From assembly GCF_900095725.1 (NCBI RefSeq), contig NZ_FMMP01000012.1, forward strand, positions 1-54,176: a stretch of 54,176 bases of DNA, in the 5' to 3' direction. Every line of letters starts with the position of its first letter. The first letter of the stretch is position 1. Under the pieces are notes generated by a model. The model did not search any database and had not been told where the DNA came from. It saw only the letters and a list, made by a program, of their open reading frames with translations. Below are positions 25,651-34,423 of this stretch, piece after piece. The position numbers were made by a program, and so were the translations under genes. The stretch comes from Cellulosilyticum sp. I15G10I2 (GTDB lineage Bacteria; Bacillota; Clostridia; Lachnospirales; Cellulosilyticaceae).

Positions 25651-25923
25651 ATGGATACTAGAGTTGCTCTAATTGGTATTGTAGTAGAAAAAACAGAATC
25701 CACAGAAAAAATGAATGCATTACTGCATCAATATGGCGAATACATCATAGGGCGAATGGGGGTGCCTTATAAGAAGCGCGGAATATCAGTAATCAGCGTG
25801 GTGATTGATGCACCAGCTGATGTGATTAGTGCACTATCAGGAAAACTTGGGATGCTGCCTGGTATCAACACCAAAACGATTTATTCGAAAGTTCCTGCTT
25901 TAAATTTAGATGAAGAAGTATAA
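25651..25923 (+). CDS. TM1266-family iron-only hydrogenase system regulator
   Basis: A 90-residue protein of the small ferredoxin-like/ACT-like family regularly found next to [FeFe]-hydrogenase maturases. The pattern is RVALIGIVVE, then a YIIGRMGVPYKKRGISVISVVIDAP centre and the C-terminal SGKLGMLPGINTKTIYSK. It is usually annotated as a putative regulator of the iron-only hydrogenase system; a DNA-binding helix-turn-helix is not evident. It is the first gene before hydG and hydF, downstream of the structured leader. Confidence 0.9.
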   Translation: MDTRVALIGIVVEKTESTEKMNALLHQYGEYIIGRMGVPYKKRGISVISVVIDAPADVISALSGKLGMLPGINTKTIYSKVPALNLDEEV

Positions 25924-26079
25924 AGCGATAAACACTTTAAATCTGTACAGGAGACGATGTATAAAAGTGCAGTCGACTGTGAAGATCCTAAAGTAAGTCA
26001 CAAAAAAATAAGCCAACAGGAAAGGATGAGCGTCTTTGACGTAATCATATCTGATCTGGATAGGCAAAAGGAGAACATC

Positions 26080-27498
26080 ATGTATAATGTGAAATCATTA
26101 AAAGCTGAAGAATTTATTAGTCATGAAGAGATTTTAGCAACATTGTCCTATGCAAAAGAAAATAAAAACAATATAAAACTTATCAATCAAATACTTGAAA
26201 AAGCAAAGTTAAGACAGGGGCTAAGCCATAGGGAAGCATCTGTTTTACTTGCCTGCAGCGATGAAGAGAAAAATCAGGAGATCTTTAAGCTAGCGGAACA
26301 AATTAAGAAAGACTTCTATGGTAATCGTATTGTTTTATTTGCACCATTATACTTATCCAACTACTGTGTAAATGGATGTGTTTACTGTCCTTATCATTAT
26401 GAGAATAAGCATATTGCCCGCAAAAAGTTAACTCAAGAAGAAATCAGAAGAGAAGTTATAGCGCTTCAGGATATGGGACATAAACGTCTGGTAATAGAAA
26501 CGGGGGAAGACCCTCTTAATAGTCCTATTGAATATGTTTTAGAAAGTATTAAGACCATCTATAGCATCAAACATAAAAATGGCGCAATCCGCCGCGTAAA
26601 TGTGAATATAGCTGCCACAACGGTAGATAACTATAGAAAACTAAGAGAGGCAGAGATTGGAACCTATATTTTATTCCAAGAAACTTATAATAAAACGAGC
26701 TATGAGAAACTTCATCCAACAGGTCCTAAACATCATTATGCCTATCATACGGAAGCTATGGACAGAGCCATGGAAGGCGGTCTTGATGATGTAGGGCTTG
26801 GTGTATTATTTGGACTTGAAGGTTATGACTATGAATTTGCAGGACTTTTGATGCACGCAGAGCATTTAGAAGCTGCTTTTGGCGTAGGGCCACATACCAT
26901 AAGTGTACCACGTATCCGCAGAGCAGATGATATAGATCCAGATGCGTTTGATAATGGTATTGATGATGAGATTTTCGCAAAGATTGTTGCTTGTATTCGG
27001 ATTGCAGTACCTTATACGGGGATGATCGTTTCTACTCGTGAAAGTCAAGTCTGTCGTGAGAAGGTACTTAAGCTTGGTGTCTCACAAATAAGCGGAGGTT
27101 CCAAAACAAGTGTAGGCGGGTACGTTGAAGAAGAACCAGAAGATGCACGATCTGAACAGTTTGATATCTCAGATACTAGAACCCTTGATCAGATCGTATC
27201 ATGGCTTATGGAATCAGGCTATATCCCGAGTTTTTGTACAGCTTGCTATAGAGAAGGAAGAACGGGAGATCGTTTTATGAGCCTCTTAAAGAGTGGTCAG
27301 ATCCAAAATTGCTGCGACCCTAATGCGCTGATGACTTTAAAAGAATACTTATTGGATTATGCATCAGAGGAGACAAAAGCAATTGGTGAAAAACTTATTG
27401 AAAGAGAAGTTCCGAATGTTCCAAAGGAAAAAGTAAGAGAAATCGTCTATAAGAATTTAAAAGAAATTGAAGAGGGGAATCGGGATTTTAGATTCTAG
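26080..27498 (+). CDS. hydG: [FeFe]-hydrogenase maturase HydG (radical SAM tyrosine lyase)
   Basis: A 472-residue radical SAM enzyme that splits tyrosine to supply CO and cyanide for the H-cluster. The radical-SAM CX3CX2C motif NYCVNGCVYC gives C96, C100 and C103. The second-cluster motif CX2CX22C is visible near the C-terminus (CTAC ... NCC). The start at 26080 gives the family-typical N-terminus MYNVKS and is preceded by AAAAGGAG. An in-frame ATG at 25957, also with an AGGAG, would add 41 residues with no obvious family similarity. It forms an operon with the TM1266-type gene and hydF. The third maturase, HydE, is not in this window. Confidence 0.95.
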   Translation: MYNVKSLKAEEFISHEEILATLSYAKENKNNIKLINQILEKAKLRQGLSHREASVLLACSDEEKNQEIFKLAEQIKKDFYGNRIVLFAPLYLSNYCVNGCVYCPYHYENKHIARKKLTQEEIRREVIALQDMGHKRLVIETGEDPLNSPIEYVLESIKTIYSIKHKNGAIRRVNVNIAATTVDNYRKLREAEIGTYILFQETYNKTSYEKLHPTGPKHHYAYHTEAMDRAMEGGLDDVGLGVLFGLEGYDYEFAGLLMHAEHLEAAFGVGPHTISVPRIRRADDIDPDAFDNGIDDEIFAKIVACIRIAVPYTGMIVSTRESQVCREKVLKLGVSQISGGSKTSVGGYVEEEPEDARSEQFDISDTRTLDQIVSWLMESGYIPSFCTACYREGRTGDRFMSLLKSGQIQNCCDPNALMTLKEYLLDYASEETKAIGEKLIEREVPNVPKEKVREIVYKNLKEIEEGNRDFRF

Positions 27499-27518
27499 TA
27501 ATAGGGAGGACGTTTATC

Positions 27519-28748
27519 ATGGAATTAAATAATACACCTTCGGCAGATCGTCTTCATATTGGACTATTTGGCAAGAGAAATGCCGGAAAATCCAGTGTTA
27601 TTAATGCTATTACAGCACAAAATCTTGCCATCGTTTCAGAAGTTAAAGGTACAACGACTGACCCTGTTTATAAGGCAATGGAACTCCTGCCGCTTGGGCC
27701 AGTTATGCTTATTGATACACCAGGACTTGATGATGAGGGCGAGCTTGGGCGACTTAGAGTACAAAAAAGTTATCAGGTTTTAAATAAAACAGATTTGGCT
27801 ATTTTGGTTGTTGATGGCACAATTGGTATGATGAGAGAGGATACGGATCTTATTGAAAGGTTTAAGGAGAAGAGTATTCCTTATATAGTAATTTTAAATA
27901 AAATGGATCTTGTGAGTAGAGAGAAGCTATTATTAAAAGACAAACACAACGAAGCGGACAAAATGATTTGGGTAAGTACCTCCACAGGTGAAAACATTAA
28001 TGAACTAAAAGAAATGATCGGGAAGCTGGTTCCACAGCAGGAATCTAAATTTAGGATTGTAGCAGATTTACTAGAGCCTTCGGATTTTGTGGTACTGGTT
28101 GTGCCTATTGACAAGGCAGCCCCTAAAGGACGTTTGATTTTGCCCCAGCAGCAGACTATTCGTGACATACTAGAAGCAGATGCTACAGCTATCGTTGTAA
28201 AGGAATATGAACTTAGAGAAACACTTGAAAATCTAGGAAAGAAACCAAAGCTAGTAATTACCGATAGCCAAGTGTTTGCAAAAGTATCAGCAGATACCCC
28301 AAAAAATATTATGCTGACTTCTTTTTCTATTCTTTTTGCCAGATATAAAGGTAATCTTGAGGAAGCAGTAAGGGGCGTTATGGCAGTTGAAACGCTTCAG
28401 GATGGTGACTCGGTTTTAATATCAGAAGGATGTACTCACCACCGTCAGTGTGACGATATTGGTACAGTGAAAATACCCCGTTGGATCTCGCAGCATACAG
28501 GCAAACAAATACAATTTGAATTCACCAGCGGCCGTGAGTTTCCGGTTGATTTATCAAAGTATAAGGCTGTTATTCATTGTGGCGGCTGTATGCTTAATGA
28601 AAGAGAAATGAAATATAGAGTTCAGTGCGCAAAAGATCAGCAGATTCCTATCACAAACTACGGCATATTAATAGCTTATATGCAGGGGATACTTAAGCGC
28701 AGTGTGGAACCTTTCCCTTATATTGCAGATTTACTGGAGGAAGTATAA
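27519..28748 (+). CDS. hydF: [FeFe]-hydrogenase maturation GTPase HydF
   Basis: A 409-residue scaffold protein on which the diiron subcluster is assembled before transfer to hydrogenase. GTPase motifs are intact: G1 GKRNAGKSS, G2-type KGTTTDPV, G3 DTPG and G4 NKMD. A dimerisation domain follows, then the C-terminal iron-sulfur ligand set C-T-H in EGCTHHRQC and HCGGC in AVIHCGGCMLNERE, the CxH..HCxxC pattern of HydF. It starts 20 bases after hydG and is followed by a strong terminator. Confidence 0.96.
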   Translation: MELNNTPSADRLHIGLFGKRNAGKSSVINAITAQNLAIVSEVKGTTTDPVYKAMELLPLGPVMLIDTPGLDDEGELGRLRVQKSYQVLNKTDLAILVVDGTIGMMREDTDLIERFKEKSIPYIVILNKMDLVSREKLLLKDKHNEADKMIWVSTSTGENINELKEMIGKLVPQQESKFRIVADLLEPSDFVVLVVPIDKAAPKGRLILPQQQTIRDILEADATAIVVKEYELRETLENLGKKPKLVITDSQVFAKVSADTPKNIMLTSFSILFARYKGNLEEAVRGVMAVETLQDGDSVLISEGCTHHRQCDDIGTVKIPRWISQHTGKQIQFEFTSGREFPVDLSKYKAVIHCGGCMLNEREMKYRVQCAKDQQIPITNYGILIAYMQGILKRSVEPFPYIADLLEEV

Positions 28749-28770
28749 AAGAAGAGATCAATGAAAGAAA

Positions 28771-28812
28771 GGCACTCAAAATCCTAAAAAGAGGTTTTTG
28801 AGTGCCTTTTTA
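28771..28812 (+). terminator. Terminator of the hydrogenase-maturation operon
   Basis: GGCACTCAAAATCCT and AGGTTTTTGAGTGCC form a ~15-bp stem (one T-G pair) with loop AAAAAG, ending in five T residues. Confidence 0.94.
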
Positions 28813-28917
28813 TGTCGGGAAGCTATGGCAGATAAGAGCAGTTAAACACAGTATAGAGGAAGAACTCAGTTTCTTAAAAAAATAGAAATAATAGATAGAA
28901 AAGGTGTTTACCGGAAG

Positions 28918-28975
28918 AATCAAATAGTGGTACAATGAGTTAGCGGAGACTAACTCATTGTACCACTATTTGATT
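28918..28975. repeat. Perfect 26-bp inverted repeat before the LysR gene
   Basis: Bases 28918-28943 are the exact reverse complement of 28950-28975, around the 6-base loop CGGAGA; the arm ends in TACAATGAGTTAG. TTTTTAA follows, so it can act as a terminator, but the hydF terminator already lies 105 bases upstream. It ends 29 bases before the LysR start codon, and its TGAGTTAGC half resembles the AGTTAGCT site at 30051. Confidence 0.85.
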
Positions 28976-29004
28976 TTTAATAGGGTAATGATTGGAGAAT
29001 GATT

Positions 29005-29919
29005 ATGGAAATTAAGCAGCTTGAGTATTTTATAACAACAGCTGAGCTTGGGAGTATTAATAAAGCAGCAAAAGAGCTTTATACTTCACAGCCTAATATA
29101 AGCAAGGTCATAACAGCTTTTGAGAAGGAATTGGGGGCAGAGGTTTTTTACCGTACGAGTAAGGGTGTCAGCCTTACCCCAGAGGGAGAACGCCTTTATG
29201 AATATGCCAAAGTCATTTTAAAAAATGCAGACATTATGAGTTCTATTGTTAAAGAAAAGGCTCGCAGAAAGTTTGGGGTGTCATGCTACCCCAGCAATAT
29301 GATTTCACAAATAGTTTGTAATTATTATAAAAAACATGAAGAAGAGAACTTGCAAATGGAGTTTCTTGAAGATACAGTCGAAAAAATCGTAGAAAATGTC
29401 AATACATACCGTTCGGAAATAGGTATTCTCTATATATCTGAGGTTCAAAAAAAGTCTTTTGAGCATATATTAGGACATAAAAATTTAGAGTTTAAAGTAC
29501 TTGGAGAAAAGAGTCCTTGTGTTTATGTTGGGAAGAATAACCCACTGTACAACAGGGATTCCATAGGATTTTCAGAACTTGCTGATCTGAAGTTTGTACA
29601 GCCTTCAAAAGACTTCTTCTCCATGGAACATCATCTAGATCAAATTAGTATTGGGGCACTATGTATGAACAAATTTAATACGATTATCCATACTAACAGT
29701 GATCATGTACTCATTAACTTGCTGCTACATACAGATATTTGCAGCTTCGGTATTAAATTTCTTCATGCGGACTTTAAACAGTATGATATTAAGTCGGTAG
29801 ATATTATTGGCTGTGAAAAATGCTTATTAATCGGGTATGTAAAGCGTAAAAATGAAGAATTATCGCATGAAGTATCAGAGTTTTTAATGATGGTAGATCA
29901 AGCCATCAATAAGAGCTGA
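29005..29919 (+). CDS. LysR-family transcriptional regulator
   Basis: A 304-residue activator-type regulator. The N-terminal LysR helix-turn-helix is clear: MEIKQLEYFITTAELGSINKAAKELYTSQPNISKVI, followed by LGAEVFYRTSKGVSLTPEG. The effector-binding domain (~90-300) has the usual two-lobe pattern. The start at 29005 is preferred because TTGGAG lies seven bases upstream; the ATG two codons earlier is too close. It is transcribed in the same direction as, and 180 bases before, the Nik-type transporter operon, which it probably controls. Its inducer could be the transported solute or a product of the M14 deacylase. Confidence 0.92.
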   Translation: MEIKQLEYFITTAELGSINKAAKELYTSQPNISKVITAFEKELGAEVFYRTSKGVSLTPEGERLYEYAKVILKNADIMSSIVKEKARRKFGVSCYPSNMISQIVCNYYKKHEEENLQMEFLEDTVEKIVENVNTYRSEIGILYISEVQKKSFEHILGHKNLEFKVLGEKSPCVYVGKNNPLYNRDSIGFSELADLKFVQPSKDFFSMEHHLDQISIGALCMNKFNTIIHTNSDHVLINLLLHTDICSFGIKFLHADFKQYDIKSVDIIGCEKCLLIGYVKRKNEELSHEVSEFLMMVDQAINKS

Positions 29920-30050
29920 GCAGTTTTTATAACAAGGGGTTATAACAATATGGAATAAGCAGGCTATAAAGAATCCATATTATGCAGAAAAATTGATTCG
30001 TGCTACAATCATACTCGAAGCTAAGAGGAAGGAATATTTTTTTGCATTTG

Positions 30051-30068
30051 AGTTAGCTAAAGCTAACT
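30051..30068. promoter_or_regulatory. Palindrome upstream of the Nik-type operon
   Basis: AGTTAGCT-AA-AGCTAACT is a perfect 8-bp inverted repeat with a 2-base centre, 34 bases before the binding-protein ATG. It shares AGTTAGC with the 26-bp repeat ahead of the LysR gene, so both may be bound by the same regulator. The remaining intergenic sequence (29920-30050) contains a TTATAAC direct repeat and AATATGG/CCATATT arms. Confidence 0.5.
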
Positions 30069-30101
30069 TGAGTACAGACCTATTAATGAAGGAGATAAAA
30101 C

Positions 30102-31742
30102 ATGATACGAAATAAAAAAATAGCAGTTTTAGGCATAGCTGGGGTAATGGCTCTAAGTATGTTCTCAGGATGTGCTCCAAAATCAAATTTGCCAGAGCAA
30201 ACGTCTGAAACCAATACAGAAGCCCAAAAAGCAGTAACTATGGATGCAGCAGAAAAGAAAACAGAGCTCACTTACGTCAATTTTAGAGATATTCGTGATT
30301 TAAATCCCCATCTTTATGGAGGTGAGATGTATGCACAGGAGCTTTTATATGAATCGCTAGTAACGATCACAAAGGATGGTTATGCACCGGCACTTGCTAA
30401 GTCTTGGGAGATTTCTGAGGATGGAACAATTTATACCTTTAAGTTAAGAGAAGATGTAATTTTCTCAGATGGCGAGAAGTTTAATGCTGAGGCTGTTAAA
30501 GCAAACTTTGATGCTATTGTAGAAAATAAAGAAAGACATACTTGGCTTGAGATGATGAATCTGCTGGTAGGAACAGAAGTGGTAGATGAATACATATTTA
30601 GAATCACCCTAAGCGGCCCGTATTACCCGATGCTTACAGAGCTTGGCGTAACGAGACCCTTCCGCTTTATTTCACCAAAAGCAATGCTTGAAGGCTCAAC
30701 AAAAGATGGTGTGAGTGCCTATATCGGAACAGGCCCTTATGTACTTACAGATTTTGTAACAGATGAATATGCAGTATTTGAAGCGAATGAAAACTACTGG
30801 GGAGAAAAGCCTGAAATTAAAAAAATTACCGTTAAGGTTATTCCGGATAATCAAACCCGCATTTTAGCTTTAGAAAAAGGTGAAATTGACCTGATCTATG
30901 GTAAAAATATGATCGATGCAGAGGCAATGAATAAGTACAAAGACAAAGAAGGATTTGAAACAGCTATTTCAGAGGCAACGTCTACCAGACAAATTGTTAT
31001 TAATACAAGTCATGACATTTTAAAAGACACTAATGTAAGAAAAGCGCTGCAACATGCGATTAACCGCCAAGAAATTTCGGAAGGCATTTTCAATGGACTA
31101 GAAAAGCCAGCAGATACACTTTATGCAAAAACTGTACCTTATTGCGATGTAGACCTTAAGCCTTATGCATATAGTCTTGATCAGGCAAAAGCTTTATTAG
31201 ATGAAGCGGGCTGGACAGAAAGTGGAAATGTAAGATCAAAAGATGGCAAAAAGCTTGAGCTTGCTTTGCTATATAATAGTGATAGTGTAACAGAAAAAAC
31301 CATTTCAGAATATTTACAATCAGAGCTTTCTAAGGTAGGTATTGTACTTAATATTACAGGAGAAGAAGAGCAGTCTTATCGTGATAATATGAAGGCAGGG
31401 AACTTTGACCTCGTATTTAATATCTGTTGGGGGATGCCTTATGATCCACAGTCTTCACTAGCTGGGATGCGCCAGCCAGTTTATGGAGATTATGCAGCGC
31501 AGCAAGGTCTGCATGATAAAGCTGAAATAGATGAGGCGATTACCAAGATTCTTAGATCTACAGATGAAAAGGAACGTCAGGAGCTTTATAACTTTGTATT
31601 ATCAAGACTTCATGATGATGCAGTTTATATTCCGCTGACTTATGAATGCAACCGTGCGGTTTATACCTCAGCACTTAAAAATGTAACATTTGCACAGACA
31701 CAATATAAAGTGCCTATGGAAAAAATGTATTTCGAAAAATAG
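30102..31742 (+). CDS. nikA: Nickel/peptide-type ABC transporter substrate-binding lipoprotein
   Basis: A 546-residue extracellular binding protein of the SBP-5 (OppA/NikA) family. The lipoprotein signal ends in the lipobox MFSGC (C24). Family segments include RDLNPHLYGGEMYAQELLYESL, the EDGTIYTFKLREDVIFSDGEKFNAEAVKANFD block and ATSTRQIVINTSHDILKDTNVRKALQHAINR. It heads a complete set of NikBCDE-like genes. Ligand type cannot be settled by eye: free nickel, a metal-chelator complex or a short peptide are all possible. AAGGAG precedes the ATG, and a stabilising hairpin follows the gene. Confidence 0.85.
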   Translation: MIRNKKIAVLGIAGVMALSMFSGCAPKSNLPEQTSETNTEAQKAVTMDAAEKKTELTYVNFRDIRDLNPHLYGGEMYAQELLYESLVTITKDGYAPALAKSWEISEDGTIYTFKLREDVIFSDGEKFNAEAVKANFDAIVENKERHTWLEMMNLLVGTEVVDEYIFRITLSGPYYPMLTELGVTRPFRFISPKAMLEGSTKDGVSAYIGTGPYVLTDFVTDEYAVFEANENYWGEKPEIKKITVKVIPDNQTRILALEKGEIDLIYGKNMIDAEAMNKYKDKEGFETAISEATSTRQIVINTSHDILKDTNVRKALQHAINRQEISEGIFNGLEKPADTLYAKTVPYCDVDLKPYAYSLDQAKALLDEAGWTESGNVRSKDGKKLELALLYNSDSVTEKTISEYLQSELSKVGIVLNITGEEEQSYRDNMKAGNFDLVFNICWGMPYDPQSSLAGMRQPVYGDYAAQQGLHDKAEIDEAITKILRSTDEKERQELYNFVLSRLHDDAVYIPLTYECNRAVYTSALKNVTFAQTQYKVPMEKMYFEK

Positions 31743-31766
31743 AAGGATTTAAAAATACACTCACTA

Positions 31767-31805
31767 AGCTGCCCAAATGAAGAGGAAACTCGCATTTTGG
31801 CAGCT
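31767..31805 (+). other. Intercistronic stem-loop after the nikA-like gene
   Basis: AGCTGCCCAAATG and CATTTTGGCAGCT form a 13-base stem with one mismatch and no good T-tract. It separates the binding-protein gene from the permease genes, just as the hairpin at 4779-4816 does in the sugar operon. Confidence 0.7.
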
Positions 31806-31828
31806 ATGTTTTGTAAGGAGGCTTAGAA

Positions 31829-32770
31829 ATGAAGCATTATATCATTAAGCGTACCCTCGCTGCAATACCTCTTTTAATCGGGATATCTTTCTTATGTTTT
31901 GTATTTATCAACCTCATTCCATCAGATCCAGCAGAGGTGGCGCTGCGTGTCAATCAAACGCCTATTGTCACACAGCAGGCTATTGATGAGATGAAAGCAC
32001 AGCTGGGGCTGGATGCGCCTTTTTTAGTACGGTATGTAAGGTGGATGGGTGACTGCTTAAGACTTGACTTTGGCGTAAGTTATACGAATCCTGCGAGGAC
32101 TGTGTTGGGAGAGTTTAGGCGCTGTCTGCCTGCTACCTTGCAGCTGGCTGGGTTTTCACTGCTCTTTGTGGTAGGTTTAAGCCTGCCTATAGGCTTTTTT
32201 TGTGCCGTTTATAAAGACAGCTGGTTTGATAGAATCATGCGGGGGCTTGTTTTTCTTACAACTGCGATGCCCGCCTATTGGGTGGGGCTTTTACTGATGT
32301 GGTGGATAAGCATTAAGCTGGATTTACTGCCTACCAGCGGCAGCGGATCTCTTAAACATCTGATCTTACCTTCAATAACTGTAGCCTTAACGTATATTGC
32401 CACCTATATTCGTCTGATTCGCAACAACATGCTCGAGAATATGCGTCAAGACTACGTGTTATATGCTCAGGCCAGAGGCTTAAAGCAAAGGACTATTTTA
32501 GTTAAGCATATTTTAAAAAATTCACTGCAGTCTTGTATTACAGCCCTGGGTATGAGTGTGCCGCAGCTGATTGCAGGCACCATTGTAGTCGAAAATGTAT
32601 TTGCATGGCCGGGGATTGGCAAACTGTGCATCGCTTCGATTTTTAATAGGGATTATCCAGTTATTCAGGCTTATGTGTTGATGATGGGGGTTTTATTTGT
32701 ATTTTGCAACTTAGGGGTTGATATTTTGCAGTATGCAGCAGATCCAAGGCTCAGAAGGGATGTGGCTTAA
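31829..32770 (+). CDS. nikB: Nik/Dpp-type ABC transporter permease 1
   Basis: A 313-residue membrane protein with about six transmembrane segments. The segment FINLIPSDPAEVALRVN is characteristic of NikB-like permeases, and the ATPase-docking loop reads DYVLYAQARGLKQRTILVKHILKNSL. The periplasmic loop QLGLDAPFLVRYVRWMGDCLRLDFGVSY is typical of DppB/NikB. It pairs with the next gene, whose GTG start follows the TAA directly. Confidence 0.88.
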   Translation: MKHYIIKRTLAAIPLLIGISFLCFVFINLIPSDPAEVALRVNQTPIVTQQAIDEMKAQLGLDAPFLVRYVRWMGDCLRLDFGVSYTNPARTVLGEFRRCLPATLQLAGFSLLFVVGLSLPIGFFCAVYKDSWFDRIMRGLVFLTTAMPAYWVGLLLMWWISIKLDLLPTSGSGSLKHLILPSITVALTYIATYIRLIRNNMLENMRQDYVLYAQARGLKQRTILVKHILKNSLQSCITALGMSVPQLIAGTIVVENVFAWPGIGKLCIASIFNRDYPVIQAYVLMMGVLFVFCNLGVDILQYAADPRLRRDVA

Positions 32771-33595
32771 GTGATAAGGCAGTTTTTGAAAAATAAACTC
32801 GCAATAGTTTGTATTATCATTATCTTATTTACCAGTATACTGGGGGTCTTCGCACCGTTTTTTGCACCCAATGATCCGTATGTCAATAGTATTTTAAATA
32901 AATTTGCGGCACCATCTGCACAGTTTCCTTTAGGGACTGACCATTTGGGACGCTGCATTTTGTCCCGTATGATTTATGGTATACGACCTACTTTGTTTTT
33001 ATCTGTACTCACTATGGCAGGGACTATCGCCATAGGCACCTCCATGGGCGTTATGGCCGGATACTTTAGGGGGGCTGTGGATGAGGTGATCATGCGTATT
33101 GTGGATGTGATGCTTTCTTTTCCAAGTCAGATTATGATTTTAGCTATTGTAGCACTTTTAGGTGTAGATATCAGGAATGTGATTATCGCTAATATATTTA
33201 TTAAGTGGGCCTGGTATGCAAGGATGATAAGAACCAATGTGATTCAGTATACCCACAAAAACTTCGTACTGTTTTCAAGGAGTATTGGATCTGGAACGGG
33301 ATATATTTTAACGCGGCATATGTTGCCTTGTATTGCCTCAGAGATGGCAGTGCTGGCCACTTTAGATACGGGCTGGACCATCTTAAATATTTCTACCCTA
33401 TCCTTTTTGGGACTTGGGGTACAGGCGCCTATGCCGGAGTGGGGCGCTATGTTAAGTGAAGCTAAAAATGTCATGACGTCAAATCCTACCCAAATGATAG
33501 TCCCAGGAGCAGCCATTGTTATTTTGGTCGCAGCTTTTAATCTGTTGGGGGATTGTCTAAGAGACGCCCTTGATCCAAAGGAGGTAAGACGATGA
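32771..33595 (+). CDS. nikC: Nik/Dpp-type ABC transporter permease 2
   Basis: A 274-residue membrane protein with the DppC/NikC layout. An N-terminal segment IVCIIIILFTSILGVFAPFF is followed by APSAQFPLGTDHLGRCILSRMIYG, and the loop RSIGSGTGYILTRHMLPCI contacts the ATPase. It probably starts at GTG (32771) immediately after the nikB-like stop, with AGAAGGGA upstream; no closer ATG fits. The end overlaps the ATPase gene by four bases. Confidence 0.88.
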   Translation: MIRQFLKNKLAIVCIIIILFTSILGVFAPFFAPNDPYVNSILNKFAAPSAQFPLGTDHLGRCILSRMIYGIRPTLFLSVLTMAGTIAIGTSMGVMAGYFRGAVDEVIMRIVDVMLSFPSQIMILAIVALLGVDIRNVIIANIFIKWAWYARMIRTNVIQYTHKNFVLFSRSIGSGTGYILTRHMLPCIASEMAVLATLDTGWTILNISTLSFLGLGVQAPMPEWGAMLSEAKNVMTSNPTQMIVPGAAIVILVAAFNLLGDCLRDALDPKEVRR

Positions 33596-34410
33596 GCAGC
33601 CTATTAGAAGTTAATCATTTGTCAGTCAGCACCAGACAAAAAGGGCATGAGAAGGTGTTAGTTTCAGATGTTTCTTTTACTGTAGAAAAGGGCAGGTGTC
33701 TTGGTATTTTAGGAGAATCAGGCAGCGGAAAAAGCATGACTTGCAAGGCAATTATGGGTCTTTTAGATCATAACTATAAAATAACAGGCAGTGTACAACT
33801 AAGCGGCAGAGAGCTTACTGAGATGTCAGGGGAAAAAAAGCGTACCCTTAGGGGAAAAGACATGTGTATGATTTTACAAAACCCTATGAACTGTTTTGAT
33901 CCCCTTTACCGCATAGGAACCCAGATGGAAGAGACTTTTAGGACACATACGCGTCTTTCGTCTAAAGAAATACAATTACAGTCAGTCGATATTTTAGAGA
34001 GAATGCAGATTAAAAATCCTGAAGATGTGCTGAAAAAGTACCCCCATCAATTTAGTGGAGGGATGCTGCAACGTGTTATGATTGGGCTTGCACTGGCTCT
34101 AAAGCCCAAACTCATTATTGCAGATGAGCCTACGACTGCCATAGATTCAATTACTCAATTTGAAATTATCAAAGAATTTATACGACTCAAGCAAGAACTG
34201 GATGCAGCCATTATTTTTGTAACCCATGACCTTGGGATTATTACGCAGCTTGCGGATGATGTAGTGATTATGCATAAAGGCATAGCAGTGGAACAAGGCC
34301 CATTAAGAGATGTTTTCCGTCATGCAGTTGATCCGTACACACGGATGCTCATTGAAAAAAGAATGGCGGTTATGAATCAGTTTGAGCGGGTTGTTTATCA
34401 ACGAGGCTAA
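33592..34410 (+). CDS. nikD: Nik/Opp-type ABC transporter ATPase 1
   Basis: A 272-residue ATPase. Walker A is GESGSGKS, the signature is FSGGMLQR, Walker B is LIIADEPT, and the H-loop is FVTHD. The segment ILQNPMNCFDPLYRIGTQM resembles NikD more than OppD. It overlaps the second permease by ATGA and has GGAGG upstream. The second ATPase follows 13 bases later. It energises import by the nikABC-like components. Confidence 0.92.
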   Translation: MSSLLEVNHLSVSTRQKGHEKVLVSDVSFTVEKGRCLGILGESGSGKSMTCKAIMGLLDHNYKITGSVQLSGRELTEMSGEKKRTLRGKDMCMILQNPMNCFDPLYRIGTQMEETFRTHTRLSSKEIQLQSVDILERMQIKNPEDVLKKYPHQFSGGMLQRVMIGLALALKPKLIIADEPTTAIDSITQFEIIKEFIRLKQELDAAIIFVTHDLGIITQLADDVVIMHKGIAVEQGPLRDVFRHAVDPYTRMLIEKRMAVMNQFERVVYQRG

Positions 34411-34423
34411 AGGAGGCATGAAT

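Noticed and set aside
25571-25672. 33-codon ORF with GAGGGGGAAGG ahead of it
   Set aside because: It overlaps the terminator-like leader and the start of the TM1266-family gene. It may be a leader peptide but cannot be supported as a gene from sequence alone, so it is mentioned only in the leader entry.
25957-26079. N-terminal extension of HydG by 41 residues
   Set aside because: The ATG at 26080 has the better ribosome site, and gives the standard HydG N-terminus and cluster-cysteine numbering (96/100/103); the extension has no family similarity that I can see.
34382-34423. Earlier TTG start for the nikE-like ATPase
   Set aside because: It lies inside the nikD-like gene without a ribosome site; AGGAGG at 34411 clearly serves the ATG at 34424.
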